A DNA stretch of 64,000 nucleotides, from NCBI RefSeq assembly GCF_022347545.1, contig NZ_JAKREW010000018.1, positions 1 through 64,000 of the forward strand, written 5' to 3'. Below, piece after piece: positions 32,973-41,964 of the stretch (within the stretch, counting starts at the first letter, position 1; every line of letters starts with the position of its first letter). The notes below the pieces were generated by a model that had not been told where the DNA came from, did no database searches, and saw only the letters and a program-made list of their open reading frames with translations. This stretch comes from Terribium retamae. Lineage in GTDB: Bacteria > Pseudomonadota > Alphaproteobacteria > Rhizobiales > Rhizobiaceae. The translations under genes were made by a program, and so were the position numbers.

Positions 32973-33266
32973 ATGGAAATTGTAACGCTCGGCCATTTCG
33001 CCGGCTGTGTCGGCAGTGCGTTCGACCTCGAGCTCGGCGAGAGTTCGGTCGCGCTTACCTTGGCAGAGGCTCGCCCTCTGCCGGAAACGGGCTTTCCCGG
33101 CATGCGGCGCTCGCCTTTCTCGCTGATGTTCCGAAGCGGTTCGCAAGTCGTCCTGCCTCAAAAACTCTACAAGCTGAAGAATTCCACGCTCGGCCAGATG
33201 GACATCTTTCTCGTTCCGGTCGCACGGGACAAGGAAGGCATCGTCTATCAGGCGATCTTCAATTAA
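32973..33266 (+). CDS. DUF6916-like protein
   Basis: 97 residues; begins MEIVTLGHFAGCVGSAFDL and ends FLVPVARDKEGIVYQAIFN, a pattern I recall from DUF6916 proteins, small beta-rich partners of tail-collar (Mdp) genes. The start at 32973 follows GAGGGGGCGG; the frame is open upstream but without family similarity. It is convergent with the GNAT/tail-collar operon. It may cap or chaperone the collar proteins. Confidence 0.7.
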   Translation: MEIVTLGHFAGCVGSAFDLELGESSVALTLAEARPLPETGFPGMRRSPFSLMFRSGSQVVLPQKLYKLKNSTLGQMDIFLVPVARDKEGIVYQAIFN

Positions 33267-33288
33267 GACGCGCTGGCGAAGCGAAAAC

Positions 33289-33828
33289 TCAGACTTCCGA
33301 CCATTGCATCTGGATGTGCGTGTCGCCGGCGTCGGTTTCACGAAAACGCAGTCGGCGATAAAGCGATTGGGCGCGGATATTTCGACGCTCGACATGGAGC
33401 TTTATGCCGGAAACCGAATGGGCTCTGGCCTTGCGCTGCATCGTCTTCAGAACGGCCTCGCCTTTGCCGAGGTTGCGCCACTGCGGCAGGAAACCAATAT
33501 CGATGAGGTGCCATTGCTCGGCGCTGGAATCGACATAGAGGCGTCCGATCGGCTCACTGCCTTCCAGCAGGATCAGGAAGTCCGCACTTGAGAACCTGGC
33601 CACATAATAGCGATGTTGCAAGTCGAACTGCTGGTCGATGAACGCTCGTTTCACCTCCGGCGGCCACGGCACAGGGTCCATCTCCTCCATGCGGAAAGAC
33701 CAATAGAGGCGCCGCAGGAATGCGACATCTTCAGGCGTGGCGGCTCGCGATGCGCCACGAGGCAGCTTCAGCCGCGAGTTTGCTCCGGAAGGGAATGCCG
33801 GCAATTGCTCCGCACCGATAAGCACCAT
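33289..33828 (-). CDS. GNAT-family N-acetyltransferase
   Basis: 179 residues with the GNAT core: HLIDIGFLPQWRNLGKGEAV (motif A, acetyl-CoA pyrophosphate loop R-N-L-G-K-G) and HVERRNIRAQSLYRRLRF (motif B). It is coupled to the preceding tail-collar gene by TGATG (stop and start share one base), so it is part of that operon. Its acceptor may be the collar proteins or a metabolite they need. Confidence 0.88.
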   Translation of the reverse strand: MVLIGAEQLPAFPSGANSRLKLPRGASRAATPEDVAFLRRLYWSFRMEEMDPVPWPPEVKRAFIDQQFDLQHRYYVARFSSADFLILLEGSEPIGRLYVDSSAEQWHLIDIGFLPQWRNLGKGEAVLKTMQRKARAHSVSGIKLHVERRNIRAQSLYRRLRFRETDAGDTHIQMQWSEV

Positions 33829-34361
33829 CAGTCGAAGGTGGGGAAAACGCCCGACAGCGCTATGCAGTAATTCACCGCAAGGTAGGGCTGCCGGTTCTCG
33901 TGCGGCTGACTGCTGCCCGTGAAACCTATCATGTTGGGTATGAACTGGGCGCTCACCGGCGCGCCCGCGACAAAGGCGCTGGTGTTCGCCGGCGACGTCA
34001 AGGAATTGCCATCCGAGGGGGTCGCTGCTTTTTTAGCCGGATCGCTCTGATTGTAGATCGTAAGCTGATGCATGTGCGCGGGCATCTCGGTCACCGTCAG
34101 CGTCTCGCTGTTTTCGCCGAACGTTTCGCCGATGGTGCGGAGCGTCAGCCCTGGACTCTGACCTTGATTGCAGCCGGCGCGGTTGGTGAAATTGGGCAGC
34201 TGAAAGTTGGTCGTGCCATTGCCGCCGTAATTGACACCCAACAATGCGAATACCGCCGAATACTGCTGGATCGGAACAAGCGAACCATTGCAGAACGCCC
34301 AACCGCGCGGAGCGAAGTTGAAACCGAAAATCTGTATCTCACCGATGAATGGCGTGGTCAT
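33828..34361 (-). CDS. Phage-tail-collar (Mdp-like) protein 3
   Basis: 177 residues; N-terminal tail-collar domain FIGEIQIFGFNFAPRGWAFC NG then VPIQQYSAVFALLGVNYGGN, a Ser/Thr/Asn-rich middle and the terminal motif NRQPYLAVNYCIALSGVFP. Same layout as the next two genes. The start at 34361 has AGGA upstream. The resemblance is to microcystin-dependent-protein/tail-fibre paralogues found outside prophages, usually in threes. Confidence 0.88.
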   Translation of the reverse strand: MTTPFIGEIQIFGFNFAPRGWAFCNGSLVPIQQYSAVFALLGVNYGGNGTTNFQLPNFTNRAGCNQGQSPGLTLRTIGETFGENSETLTVTEMPAHMHQLTIYNQSDPAKKAATPSDGNSLTSPANTSAFVAGAPVSAQFIPNMIGFTGSSQPHENRQPYLAVNYCIALSGVFPTFD

Positions 34362-34419
34362 TGGGACATTCCTGCGATCTTCATGGCGAACCGGTTCCGT
34401 TGTGGCCTTGAGGCACGGC

Positions 34420-34950
34420 TTAGCCCTGCATCGGGTAAATTCCCGCCCAGGCAATGCAGAACTGTACCGTCAAGGTCGGCATCGTATTGTCGTGAGGTGA
34501 ATTCCCCCCGCTGGGTTGTGTCGATTGGGGAGCGGTTATGAAGGATGTCGCCCCGGTTATATCGGTCACGTACATCGTGTCGCTCGTGACGGCGCCAAGC
34601 TGCACCGTCGTGCTGACGGACGTGGCATTGGCGCTCGAAGGTGTCGCGGTCATCGAATGATTGTGCTGCGGTATCTGTGTCGGCAGCAGGGTCACCGATT
34701 CAGTTCCCGCCATCTGGCCGATGACGTAACTCGATAGGCCAGTCGCGGTCCCCTGATGTATCGGCACGCGGCCGGAAAGCTGGGGAGTGGCGAACGTGAC
34801 CACGCCGTCGCCACCATAGGTGGTCCCGATCAGGTTGAACAAAGCGTCGTATTGCGAAATCGCATACAGCCCTCCCGTACAGGGCAGCCAACCAGTGGGT
34901 ACGCGAGGAAAACCGAACATCCGGATCTCGCCGACATAGGGCTCACTCAT
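34420..34950 (-). CDS. Phage-tail-collar (Mdp-like) protein 2
   Basis: 176 residues. Collar domain YVGEIRMFGFPRVPTGWLPC followed by AISQYDALFNLIGTTYGGDG; a middle rich in Ser/Thr (SANATSVSTTVQLGAVTSD); the closing motif MPTLTVQFCIAWAGIYP. Most diverged of the three paralogues. Gap 58 bases to the next gene; same operon. Confidence 0.88.
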   Translation of the reverse strand: MSEPYVGEIRMFGFPRVPTGWLPCTGGLYAISQYDALFNLIGTTYGGDGVVTFATPQLSGRVPIHQGTATGLSSYVIGQMAGTESVTLLPTQIPQHNHSMTATPSSANATSVSTTVQLGAVTSDTMYVTDITGATSFITAPQSTQPSGGNSPHDNTMPTLTVQFCIAWAGIYPMQG

Positions 34951-34989
34951 CGATGATCTCCCTGCAGGATTTGTGCTGGCTGGCGGAAT

Positions 34990-35520
34990 TCAGGAGCGCG
35001 ACGGATAGATACCGGCCATCGCGATGTTGTAGTTGATCGTTTCGTAAGGCTGGATGTTCGGGTGCGGCTGGGTGCCACCCACGGAAGTAACGGTCGGAGC
35101 CGCCAAGGTAACCACGCGGCCACCCGGTGCGGCATAGATGGGATTCGTGGTGGCACCATAGAGCGCGTTGTTGGGATTGCGGCCCGCGCCCGCCGTGGTG
35201 GCCGCGTTGCCAACATGGTTGTGTGCAGGCAGTTGCTGGACCAGCAAGGTGACATTCTCGGTCCCGCCGATATCTCCCACCGTATAGGGCGAAGGCTGCC
35301 ATGCCGGATCGACCGACGGCCCGGCCCCGACCGGCGTGCGGCTTTGCAGATTGGGCAAGGCGAAATTCGTGGTGCCATTGCCGCCATACATCGTGCCGAG
35401 AAGCGAGAACAGCGCCTGGTTCTGGGCGATCGAAATCAGCGATCCATTGCAAAAGGCGAAACCCTTTTGCGGGAAAGCAAAACCCGTCATCATGATCTGC
35501 CCGAGGAAAACTTCGGCCAT
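34990..35520 (-). CDS. Phage-tail-collar (Mdp-like) protein 1
   Basis: 176 residues, first gene of the collar operon. Collar domain FLGQIMMTGFAFPQKGFAFC then SIAQNQALFSLLGTMYGGNG; middle part Asn/Ala/Gly-rich; end motif PYETINYNIAMAGIYPS. Start ATG 35520 behind TTGGGGG. There is no signal peptide. Its 235-base upstream gap is shared with the large autotransporter gene read the other way. Confidence 0.88.
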   Translation of the reverse strand: MAEVFLGQIMMTGFAFPQKGFAFCNGSLISIAQNQALFSLLGTMYGGNGTTNFALPNLQSRTPVGAGPSVDPAWQPSPYTVGDIGGTENVTLLVQQLPAHNHVGNAATTAGAGRNPNNALYGATTNPIYAAPGGRVVTLAAPTVTSVGGTQPHPNIQPYETINYNIAMAGIYPSRS

Positions 35521-35755
35521 TGGTTCCCCCAACTCTTCAAATGCCCGATGTTACATTAGAGATTGCTCACGATCTAAAAATTGTGCAAGTGTGTTTTTCG
35601 CTTGAGATCGACATGAAGAAGAGTCGCGATCTACTTCATCGGGGAAGCCTGCACAGAAATCGTACCGGCATTGCGAAGTCAGCGATCCATTTGACAAAGT
35701 CGAATTCAGCTTTTCGGCACTAGAGCGTAAAAATTCCGGCATTGGGGGGCATGCA

Positions 35756-38700
35756 TTGATCTGGGGGGCAAAGTATCGCGCTGTGCCTGCGCATGTACTG
35801 GCAAGCGGCATCGTGCTGTGGCTGGCTGTGCTAGCCCTTGCTGGCCTTGCAGCCCTGGCTCCATCCTCCGCGCAGGCCGCCCCATCGCTCGGCTGCCCCG
35901 CTCCCATCGCTATAACCGTAGCGTCTGGCGGCAGCAGGCAAATCGATGCGTCGTCTTGCGACCCGTTCGGAACCAACCCCCAGGACAAAGTGGTGCAGCC
36001 AGCCCACGGCCACGTCACCATCGACAACGCGTCCGCAGGCTTGCTGACCTATGTCAACAATGGGGACGGCGCCACAACGGACACCTTCACATTCGAGGAT
36101 GCTTCCGCGGGTGTCGTGACGGTCAACGTGACCATCACGCCCGCCGCCTCGCCCATCACCGTCACTCCGGCGAACCTGCCAACGCCCCAGATCGGCGTTT
36201 TCTACGACCAGACACTGTCTTCCGCCGGTGGGGTCGCGCCCTATACCTATAGCGATGGTGGCGGCAGCTTGCCGCCCGGGCTGAGCCTTGCGGCAAACGG
36301 CAGGATTTCCGGTACGCCGACCGGCTCGGGTCCCTACAACTACACCGTTCACGTAACGGATTCGACCTCGCCTACGCCGCTCACGGCAGACAAGAGCTAC
36401 GGCTTCATCGTTCCAGGGCCGACGCTGGTCGTCTCGCCGGCGAACCCGGACGGGGGCACCCAGGGGATTGCCTACAGCCAGCAATTCACCACCAGCGGAG
36501 GCACTGCGCCCTATACCTACACGGTTGAGACAGGGCCCTTGCCCCCGGGGTTGAGCCTGTCTGGCACCGGCCTGCTTTCAGGCACGCCGAGTGCTGTGGG
36601 CAGCTACACCTTCACGATAAGGGTGCAGGACAGCACCACGATCTCGACCGGCGGCGTCTGGTTGAAAACCCACACGGTAACCGTCGTCATCAGCGCCGCG
36701 CCCGCCATCGTCATTGCGCCGTCAACGCTGCCGAACGGCGCTGTCGGATCGGCTTACAGCACCAGCCTCAGCGCCAGCGGCGGCACGTCTCCCTATACAT
36801 ATTCCATCAGCGCCGGAGCGCTTCCGGCAGGACTGGCACTGTCCCCGGGGGGCGCACTGTCCGGTACGCCTACAGCCGGCGGAACATTCAACTTTACCGT
36901 GAGCGCAACAGATTCCAGCGGCGCGCCCGGACCTTACAGCGGGACCCAAGCCTATTCGCTGACGATCGCACCGCCGACCGTCTCATTGCCGACGACAACG
37001 CTTGCCAATGGCACGATAGGCGTTGCCTATTCGGCAGCGATCACCTCGGCAAACGGCGGCACGGCACCCTATACTTATTCAGTCACGGCGGGCGCTCTCC
37101 CTCCAGGGACCACGCTGTCGGCATCGACTGGTACCATCTCAGGCACGCCGACCGCTGCCGGCACTTTCAACTTCGCGGTTGTCGCGACAGACAGCAGCAC
37201 CGGAAGCGGCCCCTATAACAGCGCGCCGCGCGGCTACAGTCTGGCAATCGACGACGTTCCCCCTGTCGCCAACCCGGTCTCGGCCACCGTCGCTTATGGC
37301 AGCGGCGCCAATCCGATCACGCTCAACATCACCGGCGGCGCCCCGACTTCCGTCGCTATCGGGACTGGGCCAGGCAACGGCACGGCCATTACAAGCGGAA
37401 CTTCGGTCACCTATCAGCCCAATCCGGGCTTCCGCGGGCTGGATTCCTTCACGTACACGGCGACCAATTCCGCTGGCACCTCCGCCCCGGCCACCGCGAG
37501 CGTTACGGTCGGCGACCCCACAATAACCGTCAATGCGTCTGGCCCCTCGACGGCGCAGATCGGTGTTGCCTACACCCAGACCTTCACCGCATCCGGCGGT
37601 GCGGCGCCATACACGTTAACGGTGGGCGGCTTGCCTGCCGGACTTTCGATCACCGGCACGACTTCCAACAGTGTCACCGTATCCGGGACGCCGACCGAGG
37701 CCGGTAGTTTCAATCTCGTAGTCACCGGCACCGACAGCAGCACCGGAACCGGCCCTGTTCCGATTTCTCAGAACTTCCCCCATTCCGTCAGCGCGCCGAC
37801 GCTTGCCCTGACCCCGCCCGCGGGAACACTCAATGCAACCTATGCCGCACCCTACAGCCAGCAATACACCGCCTCCGGGGGCACGGCGCCTTATACCTAC
37901 AGCGTCAACGCCGGAGCGCTGCCGGCAGGCCTCTCGCTCGACGCTGCGACAGGCGTGCTCTCGGGGACGCCGTCCGCGACGGGATTTTTCACCTTCTCGG
38001 TAGGCGCCACGGACAGCAGCACCGGCACTGGTTCGCCCTTTTCCAGAACACAGAATTACGTGATGCAGGTCGCAACGTCCTCCATCGTGCTGGCGCCCAC
38101 AACCTTGGCGAACGCCACCGCTGGTTCGCCATATTCGGCCACGATCACCGCATCCGGCGGCATCGCGCCATACACCTTCTCGACAAATCCGGCCGGCTTG
38201 CCTGCCGGAATGTCGCTTAGCGCGGGAGGCGTGCTCTCAGGCACGCCAACGCAGTCCGGCACCTTTGCTTTCACCGTCGTGGCCACCGATAGCAATGGCC
38301 AGACGGGGCCGCGTGCATATAATCTGACGGTCGACTCGCCGGGCTTGACCCTGGCGCCGACCAGTCTTCCAGCCGGTACCGCCGGAAATGCATACAGCCA
38401 GACATTGACGGCAAGCGGCGGCAATGCTCCCTACGGCTTTGCCATCACCGCGGGCGCACTGCCCGCCGGACTTACGCTTTCGCCGACGGGAGCGCTTGCC
38501 GGTATCCCGACTGCTGCCGGCAATTTCAACTTCACGGTGACGGCGACAGACAGCACCTCCGGCACCCCGGGCAGCGGAAGCGCGAGTTATTCGCTGACGA
38601 TCGCCGCGCCAAGCATAACGCTTGCGCCGGCAACCCTTGCACAAGGTCAGTATGGTGTCGCCTACAGCCAGACACTTACAGCCAGCGGCGGGACGGGCCC

Positions 38701-40561
38701 CTACAGCTTTGCGGTCACCGGTGGCGCCCTGCCGCCCGGGATTTCACTTTCGCCGGCAGGCGCGCTTTCGGGAACGCCCACGACCGTCGGATCGTCCAGC
38801 TTCACCGTGACCGCGACAGACAGTTTTGGCTTCACCGGATCCATCGCCTACACGCTGGATGTTGGAAGCAATCCACCGATTGCCAATCCCGATACAGCCG
38901 ATACGCTCAGTGGGCAGCCTGTTACCATCAACGTGCTCAGCAACGACACTGGAACGATCACCTCGGTTGCGATTTTCGGCGCACCGACGCACGGCACCGC
39001 CACGCTGAGCGGCACCGATATCGTTTACACGCCGGGGGCATCGTTCGCCGGGTCCGACCAATTGCAATATACGGCGACAGGCCCTGGCGGGACCACGGCT
39101 CCAGCCACGGTTACCATCAATGTCAGGCCGCGCCCGGTTGCGGTCGCGCAAAATGTCACGACGATATCGGGCAAGGCCGTGGTCGTTGATCTGACAAAGG
39201 ACGCCAGCGGTGGGCCGTTCACCGGCGCAAGCCTGGTCTCGGTGCCTCCGTCCTCGTCAGGCACGACGTCGCTCAACGGCTATCAGATGACGTTCACACC
39301 GCCGACGACCTTTTCAGGTACCGTCATGGTGACGTTCACGCTGAGCAACGCCTATGCCACTTCGACGGTGACCGCGATCACGATCAATGTCGAGGCGCGT
39401 CCCGATCCCACCCAAGACAGCGAAGTCATGGGCATCCTCAACGCAGAGACGGCCGCGACACGCCGTTTCGCCACCTCGCAGATCGGCAATTTCCAGCAGC
39501 GGCTGGAAGGCCTGCATGACAGCAGCGCCGGCCAGGAACCCACCGACACGCTAGCCTTCGTCCAAGGCATCGTGCTTTCCTTTGCAAGCACGTGCGGCAA
39601 GGATGATCTGGTGCCCCACGGCGAAATCTGCGGCAGCCGCAAGGCGGCTGACCGCGACTTGCCGTTCAAATCCTTCCTCGATGACAACACCACGGCGAGC
39701 ACGCCCGGCGGTCTCGGCACCGGCAGCTTCGGCCACAGCAAGGTGACGATCTGGACGGGCGGCTCGATCAACGTCGGCGACCGGGAGGGCGATGACGGCT
39801 ACAAGTTCGAGACAACGGGGCTCAGCGGCGGCATCGACTACCGCTTCAGCCGCGCCTTCGCGCTGGGCCTCGGCGTAGGCTACGGTCGCGATGTCAGCGA
39901 CATCGGTGACAATGGCAGCCGCAGTACCGGCAAGGCTTACACGGCAGGCCTTTATGCAAGCTACCATCCCGGCCAGAATTACTTCATCGACGGCCTGGTC
40001 GGATATCAATGGCTTTCATTCGACTCGAAGCGCTTCCTGACATCAGGCGGGGGCTTTGCCACGGGCGATCGCGATGGCGGCCAGTGGTTTGCCTCCGTTT
40101 CGGCAGGCGCAAAATATCAGGTCGAAAACTGGCAGATCTCGCCTTATGCGCGGCTGGACATGGCACGTGCGACGCTTGATGCCTTCACCGAAGACGGTGA
40201 TCCGTCATCGGCGCTTCACTACGGTGAACAGGAGATAGATACCTTCACCGGGAATCTCGGCCTCCGGCTCGCTTACAAATTCCCCGTCAGCTTCGGCGTG
40301 ATCTCGCCACAGCTGCGGCTGGAATATCAGCATGACTTCCAGGGCGAGAGCGGGATCACCATGAACTACGCCGATATGTTCGGCGGACCGTTCTACCATA
40401 CCTCCATCGATGGATCGGCCCGCGATCGTTTCATGCTCGGCCTGGGGATGAACATTCAGACGACACAGGATTTCGGCGTGCGGCTCGAATATCGCGGCCT
40501 GTTCGGCAGCAATGGTGACACCGACAACGGCTTCCTGATCAATCTTGGCAAGACGTTCTGA
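35756..40561 (+). CDS. Large autotransporter with nine putative-Ig (PIG) repeats
   Basis: 1601 residues. Signal peptide about 1-42 (LWLAVLALAGLAALAPSSAQAA). Passenger: an Ig-like domain (43-134), PIG repeats 1-4 (135-500), a Big_9-like domain (500-585), PIG repeats 5-9 (586-1036), two more Ig-like domains (1037-1212). Each PIG unit has ASGGTAPYTYS, LPAGLSLS and LSGTPTAAGTF. Then a linker (ETAATRRFATSQIGNFQQRL) and a C-terminal autotransporter beta-barrel (about 1326-1601) ending in Phe. The start is TTG 35756 with GGGGGG upstream, since ATG 35751 hits a stop at once. Likely a surface adhesin or filament. Confidence 0.92.
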   Translation: MIWGAKYRAVPAHVLASGIVLWLAVLALAGLAALAPSSAQAAPSLGCPAPIAITVASGGSRQIDASSCDPFGTNPQDKVVQPAHGHVTIDNASAGLLTYVNNGDGATTDTFTFEDASAGVVTVNVTITPAASPITVTPANLPTPQIGVFYDQTLSSAGGVAPYTYSDGGGSLPPGLSLAANGRISGTPTGSGPYNYTVHVTDSTSPTPLTADKSYGFIVPGPTLVVSPANPDGGTQGIAYSQQFTTSGGTAPYTYTVETGPLPPGLSLSGTGLLSGTPSAVGSYTFTIRVQDSTTISTGGVWLKTHTVTVVISAAPAIVIAPSTLPNGAVGSAYSTSLSASGGTSPYTYSISAGALPAGLALSPGGALSGTPTAGGTFNFTVSATDSSGAPGPYSGTQAYSLTIAPPTVSLPTTTLANGTIGVAYSAAITSANGGTAPYTYSVTAGALPPGTTLSASTGTISGTPTAAGTFNFAVVATDSSTGSGPYNSAPRGYSLAIDDVPPVANPVSATVAYGSGANPITLNITGGAPTSVAIGTGPGNGTAITSGTSVTYQPNPGFRGLDSFTYTATNSAGTSAPATASVTVGDPTITVNASGPSTAQIGVAYTQTFTASGGAAPYTLTVGGLPAGLSITGTTSNSVTVSGTPTEAGSFNLVVTGTDSSTGTGPVPISQNFPHSVSAPTLALTPPAGTLNATYAAPYSQQYTASGGTAPYTYSVNAGALPAGLSLDAATGVLSGTPSATGFFTFSVGATDSSTGTGSPFSRTQNYVMQVATSSIVLAPTTLANATAGSPYSATITASGGIAPYTFSTNPAGLPAGMSLSAGGVLSGTPTQSGTFAFTVVATDSNGQTGPRAYNLTVDSPGLTLAPTSLPAGTAGNAYSQTLTASGGNAPYGFAITAGALPAGLTLSPTGALAGIPTAAGNFNFTVTATDSTSGTPGSGSASYSLTIAAPSITLAPATLAQGQYGVAYSQTLTASGGTGPYSFAVTGGALPPGISLSPAGALSGTPTTVGSSSFTVTATDSFGFTGSIAYTLDVGSNPPIANPDTADTLSGQPVTINVLSNDTGTITSVAIFGAPTHGTATLSGTDIVYTPGASFAGSDQLQYTATGPGGTTAPATVTINVRPRPVAVAQNVTTISGKAVVVDLTKDASGGPFTGASLVSVPPSSSGTTSLNGYQMTFTPPTTFSGTVMVTFTLSNAYATSTVTAITINVEARPDPTQDSEVMGILNAETAATRRFATSQIGNFQQRLEGLHDSSAGQEPTDTLAFVQGIVLSFASTCGKDDLVPHGEICGSRKAADRDLPFKSFLDDNTTASTPGGLGTGSFGHSKVTIWTGGSINVGDREGDDGYKFETTGLSGGIDYRFSRAFALGLGVGYGRDVSDIGDNGSRSTGKAYTAGLYASYHPGQNYFIDGLVGYQWLSFDSKRFLTSGGGFATGDRDGGQWFASVSAGAKYQVENWQISPYARLDMARATLDAFTEDGDPSSALHYGEQEIDTFTGNLGLRLAYKFPVSFGVISPQLRLEYQHDFQGESGITMNYADMFGGPFYHTSIDGSARDRFMLGLGMNIQTTQDFGVRLEYRGLFGSNGDTDNGFLINLGKTF

Positions 40562-40826
40562 TCTGAGGCCGAGGGACGTATTGCGCACTCTGGCGGCGAA
40601 GGGATCGCGAACCGGCGAGTGATCCCGTCTGGGTAAGACGTGTCGATCGCGGCCCAAGCACTCTCGCAACCTTGAGCATCTTGGACAGCAAGCGGCCTAA
40701 TCGCTCCCATGGGAACGAGCGCCGTCTTGGCGAAAGCAAGGGGTGCCTGCCACGATCTTGCGACTGGAGACTGTGCGGCATCGCCGCAGAAGCTAAGGCT
40801 GCCGCCGCCGATCTATGGCTGCAAAC

Positions 40827-41930
40827 TCAGCGCTCGCCGCGCACCGCATTTCCGCTGCTATCAAAGATATGAAGGTTTTGCCGGCGAACCGTGAAACAAA
40901 TGCCTTGCATGCGCTCGAAAGTACTCTGACCTCCCGCCTTCATCAGGAATTTCTCACGAATGTCGGGCAGATCAAGATAAAGGATCTGTACCTCGCCGAG
41001 ATGTTCGACAAGATCGATGGAACCGGTGAATGCCAGATCGGTCGCAGTCCCGTCGTGAAGCTCCACATCTTCCGGACGAATCCCGACGCTGATCGCCTCG
41101 CCCTGGGAAAGCCTGCCCGGTTCCACCTCCGTCTCGAAAGAAACGCCGCAGTCGAGCAGGCAACGCGCCGACGTTTTCGAACGCTCGACGACTTTGCCCT
41201 TCAGGATGTTCATGGCTGGGGAGCCGATAAACTGGGCCACAAACAGGTTGGCAGGTTTCCGATAGAGATCGGTCGGCGTGCCCACCTGTTCGATGCGCCC
41301 ATCGTTGAAGACGACAATGCGATCGGCAAGCGTCATCGCCTCGACCTGGTCATGGGTGACATAGATCATCGTCGTGTCGGGCATGCTTCGCTTCAGCTTT
41401 GCGATCTCGATGCGTGTTCCGACGCGAAGCGCCGCGTCGAGGTTGGAGAGCGGTTCGTCGAATAGGAAGACCCGCGGATTGCGAACGATGGCACGGCCGA
41501 TCGCCACGCGCTGGCGCTGGCCACCCGAGAGCGCCTTGGGTTGGCGGTGCAGGTATTTGTCGAGCTGAAGGATTTCGGCGGCCCTACGCACCCGCTCATC
41601 GATCTCGCTCTTCGGCGTTCCCGCGATGCGCAGCCCGAAAGCCATATTTTCGAAGACGGTCATGTGCGGATAGAGCGCATAGGACTGGAACACCATGGAA
41701 ATGCCGCGCTTGGACGGCGCGACGGCATTCATTCGTTCGTTGTCTATGATCAGATCGCCAGACGTGATGGTTTCGAGACCGGCGATCGAGCGCAGCAAGG
41801 TGGACTTCCCGCAGCCTGAAGGGCCGACGAAGACGATGAACTCGCCCGAGCTTATCTCGAGATCGATCCCATGCAGGACTTCGAAATCGGCATAGGCCTT
41901 GCGGATGTTTCTTAGCGACAGATCGGCCAT
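40827..41930 (-). CDS. Sugar ABC transporter ATP-binding protein (UgpC/MalK type)
   Basis: 367 residues. Walker A GPSGCGKST, Q-loop VFQSYALYPHMTV, signature LSGGQRQRVAIGRAIVR, Walker B VFLFDEPLSNLDA, switch His in IYVTHDQVEAM, and a C-terminal TOBE domain (about 235-367). Last gene of the putative Amadori-compound operon; it energises the permeases encoded at 45084-46900. Gap of 34 bases after the FAD oxidase gene. Confidence 0.95.
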   Translation of the reverse strand: MADLSLRNIRKAYADFEVLHGIDLEISSGEFIVFVGPSGCGKSTLLRSIAGLETITSGDLIIDNERMNAVAPSKRGISMVFQSYALYPHMTVFENMAFGLRIAGTPKSEIDERVRRAAEILQLDKYLHRQPKALSGGQRQRVAIGRAIVRNPRVFLFDEPLSNLDAALRVGTRIEIAKLKRSMPDTTMIYVTHDQVEAMTLADRIVVFNDGRIEQVGTPTDLYRKPANLFVAQFIGSPAMNILKGKVVERSKTSARCLLDCGVSFETEVEPGRLSQGEAISVGIRPEDVELHDGTATDLAFTGSIDLVEHLGEVQILYLDLPDIREKFLMKAGGQSTFERMQGICFTVRRQNLHIFDSSGNAVRGER

Positions 41931-41964
41931 GGTTTCGGTCCGTTGTTGATTGCGGGTTGCACGG

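Noticed and set aside
33828..35520. Prophage remnant or tailocin
   Set aside because: Only collar-domain proteins are present; there are no sheath, baseplate, tape-measure, lysis, capsid or integration genes within the flanking sequence.
36158..38870. CRISPR-like or tandem DNA repeat array
   Set aside because: The periodicity is about 270 bases, in frame and diverged: it is the coding repeat of the PIG domains.
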